DNA from: Saccharomycopsis fibuligera x Saccharomycopsis cf. fibuligera
Taxonomy: Eukaryota > Ascomycota > Saccharomycetes > Ascoideales > Saccharomycopsidaceae
Direction: 5' to 3'
DNA: 64,000 nucleotides
NCBI GenBank assembly: GCA_001936135.1
Contig: CP012814.1
Span: 248,001-312,000, forward strand
How positions within the stretch are numbered: the stretch's first letter is position 1; the number at the start of each line of letters is the position of its first letter. The notes under the pieces were generated by a model. That model worked only from the letters and a program-made list of their open reading frames with translations. It was not told where the DNA came from and searched no databases. The translations under genes and the position numbers were made by a program. This document shows, piece by piece, positions 29,734-39,900 of this stretch.

Positions 29734-31572
29734 TCAATCATAGTATGCTGGAGGCGGCTCCCAAGAATACTTTGGTGGCGCTTCTTCATCCCAAGCCACC
29801 ACCAGGCCATCGCGTTCCGTCAAAATCACCGGAAACTTAGTTCTAAGCATCTTGACCAATCCAGTACTCAATCCCAATTTTTGTACTGTATCTTGACAAA
29901 AATCCTCTTCGGCCATTTCCACATCAAAGTAGACAAAATGTTGAACACTTATTCTAGGCACTCCTTTTTCGCCACTTTCGTTCATGGCAATATCACAGCA
30001 ACAATTCACTTTACGCATGTCGCTAGCTTGTAGTTCAAATGCAGTGCGACTAGTATCATTCAGCACCACGCTGAGGTAGCTGTGTATTCCGGGAGTTCTG
30101 AGCGGTTTAAGATCAATGTTGGAAATGAAGTGAATCAGACCGCCAAAATTACTATTATTTGCTGTGCCGGCGGAATTGTAATCTACTTTCCAGCCCTTTT
30201 TGAACTCGCCACCAAGAAGCTCTCTTTCTTCAGAAAAGGTCAATGCGTCCAAATACTTGAGTTTCTTGCGCGGCGGTCTAATCGGTTTTGGTGGTCGATT
30301 TCGTGGGTTTTCGGGATCCAAGGGATGGTAACGATGATCATCGTGCCGGTTGAGAATTTCATCATCTATTATATTAGCAGCGTAAATAAGATTATCTGTA
30401 TTATGGGCGTACAAATCGGCAGTTGGGTCCGGCGTTGCCACTTTGCGCACTTCAAGAGTAGCAAACTTGTCTGTTTGCAACACCAACCTGTGTTTAGCAG
30501 TGCTTAGTCTTTCCTTTAGTTCATCAAGTAGCGGTTTATGTGTTTTGCAGGGGTCTTCGGTGGCGACTGCTCTCTCAGTGAGCCGCCAAAGAATGCGCTT
30601 GATACGCCACCGTCTATTCTTGAATCGCACGTTTTTGAAAACTATTTCTACCGGAAGAGTTGATTTTGGATGTATTACATGGGGTAGCACAATGGTGGCT
30701 TCAATTCTAGTGGGCTCAAAACGCCGCAAATAAATCATGTCTTGTTGTTTCGGAATGGCTCGCGTTATTATTATGGGCATTCTGGTGACTAGATGCCGAT
30801 AATTATCGTTACTTTCATCCTGTAGGCAATAATTCATCTCAACAGTGATCTCGTACAGAATGGTGGTATCCAAACTGATGCCTAGCACACTTGAGGCTAA
30901 AGTGTCCCCGGGCACTAAAAAGGACATAGGAATACCTAATCTTTTCTCAGCTTGATCAAACGGCACAGGCTCATGCTGGAGCACTTTGAAATTGATGATG
31001 GTATTGGTCTTGGTGTTGCAGCCGGGACATGGAGAAATGATGGCGTCGTTGAATATGAAGGGTTTGCAATATTTAACGTGCTGGACGAGACTGAGCTGAA
31101 GTTTGCTGACGTGGATACGATTGATGTCTGGCCATACCGGAACCACTTTGACCAAGCCAGTGACGATGAAGCCGGGGCTTTCTGTCTCTGGGCCCACGAG
31201 CACCACTGCGGGAGTCTCAAGGACGATGTCTAGCCGCACAGGCGAATCAGCAGCAGGAGGACGGTGGCTTTTGTGATTGTGATTATGGTTATTTTCGTTG
31301 TTGTTGAGGGGGAGACCGGCATCTTGCCCGCGCCTTAGAGACTGAAGCAAATCCATCTTTTGCAGAGGGCCACGGAGAGCCAGCAGCAGTTGCCTTTGAG
31401 TGGTGGTTGTAGTGGTTGTGGTGGTGATGATGTGTCCGAGCTGGAGTGTTTTATCCGGTGAAGTTGCATTTTCATTCCCTGTTAATGGGGACAAAAAGAT
31501 GTGCCACCGCTGCAGCTGCACTAAATTTAAATTTTCACTGCCAATCCAGCGGCACCAGCACAACGGGTCCAT
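29734..31572 (-). CDS. LDB19: Arrestin-related Rsp5 adaptor Ldb19/Art1
   Basis: 612 residues. Seen: an arrestin-like fold region with LQLSLVQHVKYCKPFIFN and CPGCNTKTNTI (a Cys pair as in Ldb19), SFLVPGDTLASSVLG, IYLRRFEPTRIEATIVLPHVIHPKS (shared with Ldb19 in shorter pieces) and RRWRIKRILWRLTE. The C-terminal TERDGLVVAWDEEAPPKYS is followed by PPPAYYD. PPKY and PPAY fit PY motifs that recruit the ubiquitin ligase Rsp5. The family brings Rsp5 to plasma-membrane amino-acid permeases for ubiquitin-dependent endocytosis. It is shorter than S. cerevisiae Ldb19 (818), mainly in the linkers. A CTG at residue 239 replaces a polar position. Head to head with VPS11, 178 bp apart. Confidence 0.93.
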   Translation of the reverse strand: MDPLCWCRWIGSENLNLVQLQRWHIFLSPLTGNENATSPDKTLQLGHIITTTTTTTTTQRQLLLALRGPLQKMDLLQSLRRGQDAGLPLNNNENNHNHNHKSHRPPAADSPVRLDIVLETPAVVLVGPETESPGFIVTGLVKVVPVWPDINRIHVSKLQLSLVQHVKYCKPFIFNDAIISPCPGCNTKTNTIINFKVLQHEPVPFDQAEKRLGIPMSFLVPGDTLASSVLGISLDTTILYEITVEMNYCLQDESNDNYRHLVTRMPIIITRAIPKQQDMIYLRRFEPTRIEATIVLPHVIHPKSTLPVEIVFKNVRFKNRRWRIKRILWRLTERAVATEDPCKTHKPLLDELKERLSTAKHRLVLQTDKFATLEVRKVATPDPTADLYAHNTDNLIYAANIIDDEILNRHDDHRYHPLDPENPRNRPPKPIRPPRKKLKYLDALTFSEERELLGGEFKKGWKVDYNSAGTANNSNFGGLIHFISNIDLKPLRTPGIHSYLSVVLNDTSRTAFELQASDMRKVNCCCDIAMNESGEKGVPRISVQHFVYFDVEMAEEDFCQDTVQKLGLSTGLVKMLRTKFPVILTERDGLVVAWDEEAPPKYSWEPPPAYYD

Positions 31573-31690
31573 CCCCCCAGAGGGTGATCACATGCTCATA
31601 CACGTGACTCGCGATGCCAAACCGGAAAACGCGCTGTCGCTGAATGTTGACAGGTGAAGCTTTAACCAGATAACCAGAACACACAGTGCA

Positions 31691-31716
31691 CCATCCATCC
31701 ATCCATCCATCCATCC
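31691..31716. repeat. (CCAT)n microsatellite in the ART1-VPS11 promoter
   Basis: About six and a half CCAT units within the 178-bp shared promoter, 35 bp before the VPS11 ATG. A similar but shorter CCAT tract occurs near 43757-43780. Confidence 0.9.
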
Positions 31717-31750
31717 AGCCATCCAAGAGCAGTCTGGATCGCGCCCCACC

Positions 31751-34700
31751 ATGTCGCTCTCTTCTTGGAAGCAATTCTCGTTTCTCTTCCATTCTCCAAT
31801 ACGGGACCCAAGTTTCAATTCAAACAACCCTCTATTCTCTGACCCATCGTTAACCGCCGTTGCTGCTTCCGATGATTATCTATTCTTTGCCACGGACAGC
31901 ACCACCATCAAAGTTGTCGATCTCGCATTCAACCTTGTCTTTCAGTTCACTGGGTTTGAGGATGGCTACGTGATATCGTTCTTAAAGTTTTCTCATGTGA
32001 ACAATCTCAATGTGCTCTGCGCAGTGGGCGAGTACCAGGGAACCCCGACGGTGCTAAAGCTATGGAATTTGGATACGCTACTTTCACAGACCAATAAGCA
32101 AAGCACAAGGAAAAATCAGAGCAACGCCAATAACGGTAACGTAATTGACGGCACCGTAGCACCTCCTCTCATTGATAGCTCCCATCGCTATTTGACTTCC
32201 GTCAAAGTGCAAAATGGCACAAACCAGTTCCCGTTGTCTACCTTTACCATTACCAGCGACTTCTCACTCTCCGCATTCGGGTTCGCTAATGGCACGACAA
32301 TCTTGGTCAGAGGCAACTTGTTGAACGACAAAGGGTCGCGTCAAAGAGTTATTTATGAGTCCAATGGTGAGCCCATCACCGGTGTGCATTTGTTTGTCAA
32401 TAAAGCAGCATCCGATTATCATTTGTACGTGCTCACCACTTCCAAGATCTTGCTATTTGAAACCACTGGAAGAAGTCAAAATGTCCCACTAAGCGTCTTG
32501 GAAAACAATTTGGGATCCAATTTATTCTGCAACGACGTCATAAAATCCAATAACAATTTGGTTGTGTCAAACTCTGTGTCCAGCTCAATAGATTTTTATA
32601 ATTTCAAGTTTGGTAAAGTAAACTCCATCAAAGTGGCCAAAAATCTCACCCAAAATAGGCTTTACAATTACAATGACAAGTACTTGTTGCTTGTTGCTTC
32701 AGTGGAAAACGACTTTGCTCTGTCTGTTATAAACGAAGGCTCAGACAATAATTCACCGACACCAAGCTCGTCTCTCTTTAATGGCACCGCAGGTGCTGTG
32801 GGTAACGAGAACTCTGGTTTCAAGACCACAAAAGTGTTGGTCATTGACTACACTCACAACTTTATCATCTTTAACTTTACCATCCCAAACAACATCAACC
32901 ATATTGCAACAATAAACGGAAACCTCTACTTGCTCTCATCTAATGGTATACTATACAAGTTGCAGGAGAAAAGCATTAAAGAGAAAATCCAAATTATGAT
33001 TCAAAGAGATTTGTATCCAGATGCAATCAGACTAATTGAAGAAGAGTTGGCTATCAACAAATATTCCGCAGAAATCACCAAAAAGGATTGGTTGTTGATA
33101 AAGAAGAAATACGGCGACTACCTTTATGAAAAAAATGAACTTCAGGAGTCTGTCGAGCAGTACATTGGGTCCATTGACTTGAACAATAATAGCTACAACT
33201 TGGACATAATTCTCAAGTTCAAAGACAACGATAAAATACTATATCTCACAGAATACTTGGAGCACTTGTGTTTCACCAACAAGAGAGTATTCGAAAAACA
33301 GTTGATCAAAAGTACCAATAACAATAATAGCAATAATAATAGCGATACTGAAACTTTTGTCAATGAAGATTATCTCACATTGTTACTTTGTAACTATTGT
33401 AAACTAAAAGATAGAGCAAAGCTTAACAATTTTATCAACGAATTAGAATCAATCAAACAGAACTATAATAATCAAGATGACCCGTATGAGGAAGATTTAA
33501 TAAATTACTCAAACTTGAATTTTAACATTGATCTTATCATTGATTTACTCTTGAAAATCAATTTCAATAAAATAACCTTAAAAATTTCCTTCATCTTCAA
33601 GCACTACTCAATGATCTTGGACATTTTGATTAACAAATTTAAGAACTATGAGCTTTGTATTGTGTTCTTGAGGTTTTTAAAGATTAATGATATATTCAAT
33701 GTCTTGCTCACAAATTCTACCAATAGTAACTATCTCAAAGTTTTATTGGCCCATATTCCCTTGGATACCACGAAGCTTTTGATTGACATTTTCACCGGAA
33801 CTTACAAGCCAACGGTTAGTGAAAGCTACATTTATGACCAGTTTGCCTCATTATCAAATGATACTGATGATAGCAGCAGTAGGAGCAGTAGCAGTTACAA
33901 AGACTCCGCCACTGGCAACAAAGGGCGACCAGCAGCCACTGGAAAAAAACTCAACGGCACCGGTACACCTTCCAATCAAGCCCGCTCATTACTGAATGAA
34001 GACACTCACAGTGCCAATAATGTTGCTCTTCAAAGTTACAATGCGTTTGTTCAGTATCTCTCTTCCACTGCTAATAACACCTTGACGCTAATGAACCTCT
34101 CTGACAACATTTCGTTACTGTCGGGTGGATCTGGATCTGGATCTGGCGCCCATCAACAAACAACAACAGGCCAGCCAACATACCAGCCACCAAAGCCACG
34201 ATTAGTGTTTATGTCGTTTGTCAATAACCCCAACGAATTTGTGATTTTCTTAGAGGCATGTTTGCAAAGCTATGACAAATTTGACCAATTCAATACAAAT
34301 ATCAAGGATAAAACAGATTTGCTCATTACTCTTTTTGAAATGTATTTGAATTTGGCCAATCAGTATCCTGATGAACCTCAGGTAAAAAAATCATGGGAAT
34401 CCAAAGCAATTGCATTGTACAAGAACCACAAGGATTTTATGGATTATAATACGATTTTGTTGTTGTGCCACTTGAACGATTTTTCTGACGATGAGTTGCT
34501 ATTGAATTTCGATAGCTCTTCAGAATCAAGCAATGGGCCAAACGGTAGCGAAAGTGGATCCGACAATAAAGAGTCCACTCTAGTAGATGAAAAATCAGCA
34601 GTCGCCAGCAATACCAAGACGAGCGGCACCGCTAATGAACCAAAAGAAACTAGAAATGAAAGATTGAGGGCTAAAGAAGATAACTTGGCCGGGTTTAAGT

Positions 34701-35896
34701 TTGATATTGCTGATTTGACCTCAGAGTTCTCTGTTACAGAGAAGCTACCAGAAAACCATCCAACCTTACTCATCCAAGAAGAAGAAGAAGAAAACAATGA
34801 TAATGATAATGACAATGACGGGTATGATGGGAATAATCTCGGCAGCATTCTGTCTAGCAAAAGAAATGGCAACGCGAAAGGCGATGAAGAAACTAACAGT
34901 GCATACAATAAGATTGAATTATTACGGACTTCTCTCAACGCCGGCAACATTGGCAAGTCTGTAGATATATTGAACAAATTTGGTCGCGAAGTTCCCGAAT
35001 TATACTCAATGACGTTATTTTTTGTCATTAAGAAAAACTCTGAGGATTTCCTAGTGAACAAATTTGGCTTGAAGAATTTTCTTGTCGTTTTGAACAAACT
35101 TTTGAAAAGCAACATTATTTCAATAATTGATCTTATCAACATTTTGAGCATCAACGATTTGGTGAAGTTCAAATTCTTGAAAAAATTCCTCATTAATTAT
35201 TTCGAATTCAAGAAATCTGAAGTGGACAAAAACAACAAATTGCTGGATTATTACAGCAAGGAAATTGGAGCTAAAAAGCAAGAAATAGCCAAGTTGTTAG
35301 CAAGCACTGGCGGGGCTATCAATGGTGGTGGTGACGCTGGAAAGTTACCGCAACTAGATTCAATAATCAAAGATCTGCTGCCAATACTAGAAAACTCAAG
35401 CTATACTACCGCTAGCATTCCTACCAACGCTAATGCCAATACTAATACCAGTGGTGACAATAATGACGAAAACTTCCTAGTTATAAACAACCTAAAGTGC
35501 AACTTGTGTGGCCAAAGTTTAGATTTCCCAATCGTTCACTTCATGTGCTCGCACTCATACCATCAACGGTGCTTAAATGATTTCGAATATGACTCGTATA
35601 CCGAGGGCAACTTTCACCAGCATCGTCGTAATCGCGCAAATGACGGCGCTTTTGCAGGCACCGAGGCTGGTGCCGCTGCTTCCGCTGCTTCCGCTTCATC
35701 AACAGTTTTGAAGTGTCCTAAATGTGTCAGCGAACTTGAAGCTGTGAACTCGCTACGCGCTGCGCAAGAGGAAATTGGTGAAAAGAATCATTTGTTCGAG
35801 GTTGCGTTGCTGGAATCAGACGATAAATTTAAAGTGATTAATGATTTTTTTGGGAGGGGAGCAATGGAGCACAGTCGGTTCATTTTTGATTCTTGA
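31751..35896 (+). CDS. PEP5: Vps11/Pep5, CORVET/HOPS core subunit with RING finger
   Basis: 1381 residues; S. cerevisiae Pep5 has 1029. Seen: the N-terminus MSLSSWKQF then PIRDPSFNSN, as in Pep5. A beta-propeller region (about residues 1-400) is followed by alpha-solenoid repeats with RDLYPDAIRLIEEE and KKYGDYLYEK, and by the segment TYQPPKPRLVFMSFV. A C-terminal RING-H2 (CNLCGQSLDFPIVHFMC, HSYHQRC, KCPKC) and the tail VINDFFGRGAM complete it. The protein is a tether and E3-like core subunit of the HOPS and CORVET complexes for fusion at endosomes and vacuoles. Extra length lies in Asn/Ser/Asp-rich insertions, including one of about 45 residues splitting the RING between its Cys/His pairs. 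The stop codon lies in a 7-bp tandem repeat. Confidence 0.95.
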   Translation: MSLSSWKQFSFLFHSPIRDPSFNSNNPLFSDPSLTAVAASDDYLFFATDSTTIKVVDLAFNLVFQFTGFEDGYVISFLKFSHVNNLNVLCAVGEYQGTPTVLKLWNLDTLLSQTNKQSTRKNQSNANNGNVIDGTVAPPLIDSSHRYLTSVKVQNGTNQFPLSTFTITSDFSLSAFGFANGTTILVRGNLLNDKGSRQRVIYESNGEPITGVHLFVNKAASDYHLYVLTTSKILLFETTGRSQNVPLSVLENNLGSNLFCNDVIKSNNNLVVSNSVSSSIDFYNFKFGKVNSIKVAKNLTQNRLYNYNDKYLLLVASVENDFALSVINEGSDNNSPTPSSSLFNGTAGAVGNENSGFKTTKVLVIDYTHNFIIFNFTIPNNINHIATINGNLYLLSSNGILYKLQEKSIKEKIQIMIQRDLYPDAIRLIEEELAINKYSAEITKKDWLLIKKKYGDYLYEKNELQESVEQYIGSIDLNNNSYNLDIILKFKDNDKILYLTEYLEHLCFTNKRVFEKQLIKSTNNNNSNNNSDTETFVNEDYLTLLLCNYCKLKDRAKLNNFINELESIKQNYNNQDDPYEEDLINYSNLNFNIDLIIDLLLKINFNKITLKISFIFKHYSMILDILINKFKNYELCIVFLRFLKINDIFNVLLTNSTNSNYLKVLLAHIPLDTTKLLIDIFTGTYKPTVSESYIYDQFASLSNDTDDSSSRSSSSYKDSATGNKGRPAATGKKLNGTGTPSNQARSLLNEDTHSANNVALQSYNAFVQYLSSTANNTLTLMNLSDNISLLSGGSGSGSGAHQQTTTGQPTYQPPKPRLVFMSFVNNPNEFVIFLEACLQSYDKFDQFNTNIKDKTDLLITLFEMYLNLANQYPDEPQVKKSWESKAIALYKNHKDFMDYNTILLLCHLNDFSDDELLLNFDSSSESSNGPNGSESGSDNKESTLVDEKSAVASNTKTSGTANEPKETRNERLRAKEDNLAGFKFDIADLTSEFSVTEKLPENHPTLLIQEEEEENNDNDNDNDGYDGNNLGSILSSKRNGNAKGDEETNSAYNKIELLRTSLNAGNIGKSVDILNKFGREVPELYSMTLFFVIKKNSEDFLVNKFGLKNFLVVLNKLLKSNIISIIDLINILSINDLVKFKFLKKFLINYFEFKKSEVDKNNKLLDYYSKEIGAKKQEIAKLLASTGGAINGGGDAGKLPQLDSIIKDLLPILENSSYTTASIPTNANANTNTSGDNNDENFLVINNLKCNLCGQSLDFPIVHFMCSHSYHQRCLNDFEYDSYTEGNFHQHRRNRANDGAFAGTEAGAAASAASASSTVLKCPKCVSELEAVNSLRAAQEEIGEKNHLFEVALLESDDKFKVINDFFGRGAMEHSRFIFDS

Positions 35897-35922
35897 TTCT
35901 TGATTCTTGATTCTTGATTCTT
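35888..35922 (+). repeat. GATTCTT x5 tandem repeat spanning the VPS11 stop codon
   Basis: Five exact 7-bp units. The last codons GAT-TCT-TGA (Asp-Ser-stop) are made from the first unit plus the start of the second. Confidence 0.95.
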
Positions 35923-36961
35923 GGCTCTTCAGCTGTTTTAACGGCATAAGGGTCTTGAATTGTGGATTGTGATAGCACCCAGTAATGGCCATACATACTT
36001 ACAGTCGATTCACACCAGATAAAAATAAAAGTTTCTGCTTAATACATGGGTTTTGCGTGTCTATAGAGGCATCTCCCAATGCTTGTAGTAAATATAGTAT
36101 ACTATTTGAATGTAAATTCTAAACAACTGAGGCGACGAGAGAGAAAAAAATGCCCAATATATTGCTTTTTGAAGCCAAAAGTAATGCATCTTTGCACACG
36201 GAGGCCGCCTCGATATAGTAAAACGCGCATAAAGAGAAAATACAAGCAAACCAAATAAAGCGAGAGAGTCGATTGATTGTTTGGTTGACTGGTTGACGAA
36301 TTGATAAACTAAATAATCATGATTGTCATTAAAATGAGAGGTCTAGAACTGAAAAATTAAAAAACTAAAACAATGCATGGTATAAAAATGCAGTAAAAAG
36401 TAAATAAAAAAAGAAAAAGCTGTTCTTTTTGTTTAATAGAAAAGGAAAAAACAAACAAGACGATTAAAAAAAAAAAATTGCAAAACACGACTAAGAACCG
36501 TACTTTAGAATAAAAAATAGATAAATAAAAGCAAGATCATAAACGAAATAGATTAAAAAAAAAAAAAAAATAATCGTAAAGGGTGTGAGCAGACACAGTG
36601 ACATTTATGGAAAATGCAAAGCAAAACCAGTTTTGACAGAAATCATCAAGACAAATATTTTGTATGGAGTACAGCTCTGAATAGCATATAAAACTTTTTT
36701 TTTTTTATGATAACGGCGGCGGTTTCATGAAGAAGAGCATGAAAAGAAGAGCTTTACTGCATGGCATAGTTACGCAACTGAGATAAGCGTGGTTGATGAA
36801 ACAAAACAAATGAAGAGCAGATCTGAGTGAACATAACGACTTTTTATGTTGACATTGAGAATAAGAAAAAAAAAAAAAATTGAGCCACGAATCCAAATTG
36901 GTATAGATAAAACAACCCATAAATGAGAGTGGGGAAGTAGCAATGAAAAAGAAGAAAAATT
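35897..36961. other. Convergent 3' region VPS11 - Hap4-like gene
   Basis: 1.07 kb, AT-rich with several A runs (about 36467, 36553 and 36869). No gene supported. Confidence 0.7.
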
Positions 36962-39900
36962 TCAATCAGCTTCTTGCTTGATGAACCAAGACATATCAAT
37001 GTCCCCATCGACGTCACCTTTACTATCATGACCATTACTAGCGCCAACACCACCACCAGCAGCAGCGGGAACTTTTCGTTCTTCAATCTCAATCTTCACT
37101 TTGGCTCTTTGAATTCCACTTCCATTACCGTTGCCGTTACCGAAACTATTGCTTTTTTCATTAACACTGCTGAAGTTGTTGTTATTGTCATTCTGACCAA
37201 TAGTATTATTTTCAAAAGTATCAATGTCCATACTCACGCCCGAGGAAGCAATATCATCAACTGCATTGATAGAGCTACCATTGTCAACTTCAATCTTTAC
37301 ACCGTTTCCTTTACCTTTGCACTTGCCCTTGCTTTTGCCATTACCACAGCCATTGTGATTCTTGGAACTTTTAACTTCACTGACCAAACACGATGAACTG
37401 TTATTGTTGGCGCTGTCATTAGCCAGGCTCGCCAGACTAGTTAACTTGTTAGCTTCCGCTAATTCCATTGCTGCTTCAATGCAAAGACAAGGTGCTCCGT
37501 CTACACAAAAGCCACAAGCTTCAAAATTTGGCACTAATTGCAGTTTGCTTTCCTTGTCAACGGCGTCGACAGTTGCACTACCGTCAGCGGAGTCGCTCCC
37601 TTTTGTAGAGTTCAAGTTCATTTGTGATGCTTTACCGCTGCCGCCAGTCTTGGTATTGCTAATGTTACTCTTGGCTTGAGGTTTGCTGCTGTTAGCCTTG
37701 TTGCTAGTGAAATGTTTAGTTGGCCTCTTTATTGGTCTCAGCCTGGTACTGCTTGGCTTTTTTGTCTTTTTCGGTTCGCTGTACGTTGGCACCGATAATG
37801 ATCTTTCCAACTTGAGTGACTTCAACTCGGCCACAGAAGGGTTTTCAAGGACGCTATTGGTATAATCACCATTTAAATTGCTAGCGTTAATAAATGAGGG
37901 GTTGTCTATGCCATAGAAGCGGGTCAAGAAATCATCTTCGTCATTGATACCGCCACCATTGCCACCATTGGCAAACTCTTTGGAAAACTCGTCATCAAGA
38001 CGAACAAACCGCAAGTACGCTTCTTCTAAATCAGAATCCATCCCGATACCATTAGCATCGGAAACTGGGTCGTAGTCAAGAAATTTCTCAACGTTGCTGA
38101 TGTTCACTTTGGTCATGTCTAGTCCACCAGAAATACCAGTACTGTTAGCAATGGTTGCAGCAGTACCAGCAGCCCCGGTAGCACCGCTAGCTTTTGATGA
38201 TGCCTTAGAAGACGACGCAGCAGCTGTAGTAGCATTCTTTGGTTTTCTTCCACGAGTCTTGCCCTTAGGTTTTGCCGCAGCACCAGCGCCAACAGTTGCA
38301 CTGCTACTATTGCTTTTTGACGCCTTGCTTGACTTCTTGCCAGCTCCTGTCTTTGTTGATGGAGCGGCACCAGGTACAGCTGGCGAATCACTATCTTCGT
38401 TGTTACTAAGAAACTCCGCATTTGAAATCGCAGCCGCCGCCGCCGCGGCAGCCGCAGCAGAAGAGGATCCTGAATTCATTTGAGATACCCTTAGCACCGA
38501 GTTTAAATGACTAGTAGCTGAACCATCATTATAACTATTACTGTACCCGTTATATGAATTCAACGAACGGGAACGTTCCAATTTCACTGAACTATTAGAC
38601 AAAAGCCGTTTCAATGTATTTGGATCATGATGATGAGTGTTGTTGTTCAAATAATGTGAAACTTTCCCATTATGTTGTTGGTGCTGCTGTTCGGTATCAT
38701 TGGCTAGCGCAGTGCGTAATAGTGTATCGTGGTACTCACTGTGGCTACCGTTTTCACCACCGTTGAAATTCGGCGAGTTGGAGTTTGTAGAAATCGGAGA
38801 TAATGATTGCAAGGAACCCATAAGTAACGACGAGTCAATATCAAGTTCGGTGATTTCTGAGCTATTGGACATGGTCAATGACAATGAAGGACTAGGTGAT
38901 GACGATAAACGATCGTCCAAAATGCCAAATTCTTCATCATCGGCCATTGGATTCGTACCAACAAAAGGGCCACTAGCGATGCCAGATGCTGCAGCAGCAA
39001 TACCAGCGTCAGGTCTGCCATTTTCGATCAAAGATAGATTGAGCATTGAATGGGAAATTGATGATCTTTGGCCATTTCCTGAATTTGCGGCAGGAACAGC
39101 AGACACCATGTTTTTGCCATTGGCATTAGCAATGGAGGTGTTTGATGATGCAGTAGCAGCATGGAAAGCAGGATCAGCAGCATCATTAGAAAGATGCTGT
39201 CTTTTATTAGCCCTGCCTTCTTTCTTCTTTTTTGAAGTTCCATTAGCGGTACTATTCTTTCCTGTTTTCGACTTGGCAGTTGTTTTACCACCTTTTGGAG
39301 GTTTCGCATCTGACGCCATGTCGAATAAGTTACCATTACTGTCTGCATTGGACAACTCGACACCTAAATTATTACTTAGTTTCATTGGATTTATGGTTTC
39401 CATTTCAACCAAGGTGTTATTATCAGCTGTTTTCATGGTAACATCTCTTTGTTGCTGTTGTTGGCTTGGTGGCCTGCTCATATTATTCGCTGCAGAGCCA
39501 CCTGAAGATTTTACAGTAGATAGACTGCCGTTATTGTTGCTGTTGCTGCTGCTGCTATTGTTGTTGTTGTTGTTGTTGTTGGTTGTAGTGGCAGTGGCAT
39601 TGGCCATAGCATTATTAGCTGCTTGGTTCTTAGAATCCTGGATAATCTTTAGCAAATTGATTTCGTTTCGTAGCTTTTCGATAATAATTCTCAATTTTTC
39701 ATTTTCTTTCACTTTGGAACTTAGAATTGATTGTAGTTCAGAGGAAGACTCCTTGCCATACGACATGACGCTCATATTAGAGGACGAAGATCTTTGCATT
39801 GCAATGCCGCCGTTATTAACGGTGCCGTAATTATTATTCACAACATTCTTTTTTGTGTTATCAAGGATATTAGTTGCTGGCTGGATGCTGGCTGCACCAC

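Noticed and set aside
34444-35193. 249-codon ORF on the minus strand inside VPS11
   Set aside because: Antisense to a well-supported gene and without recognisable domain.
38700-39830. 376-codon ORF on the plus strand opposite the Hap4-like gene
   Set aside because: Antisense reading ending in poly-Leu from a GTT tract; no family motif.
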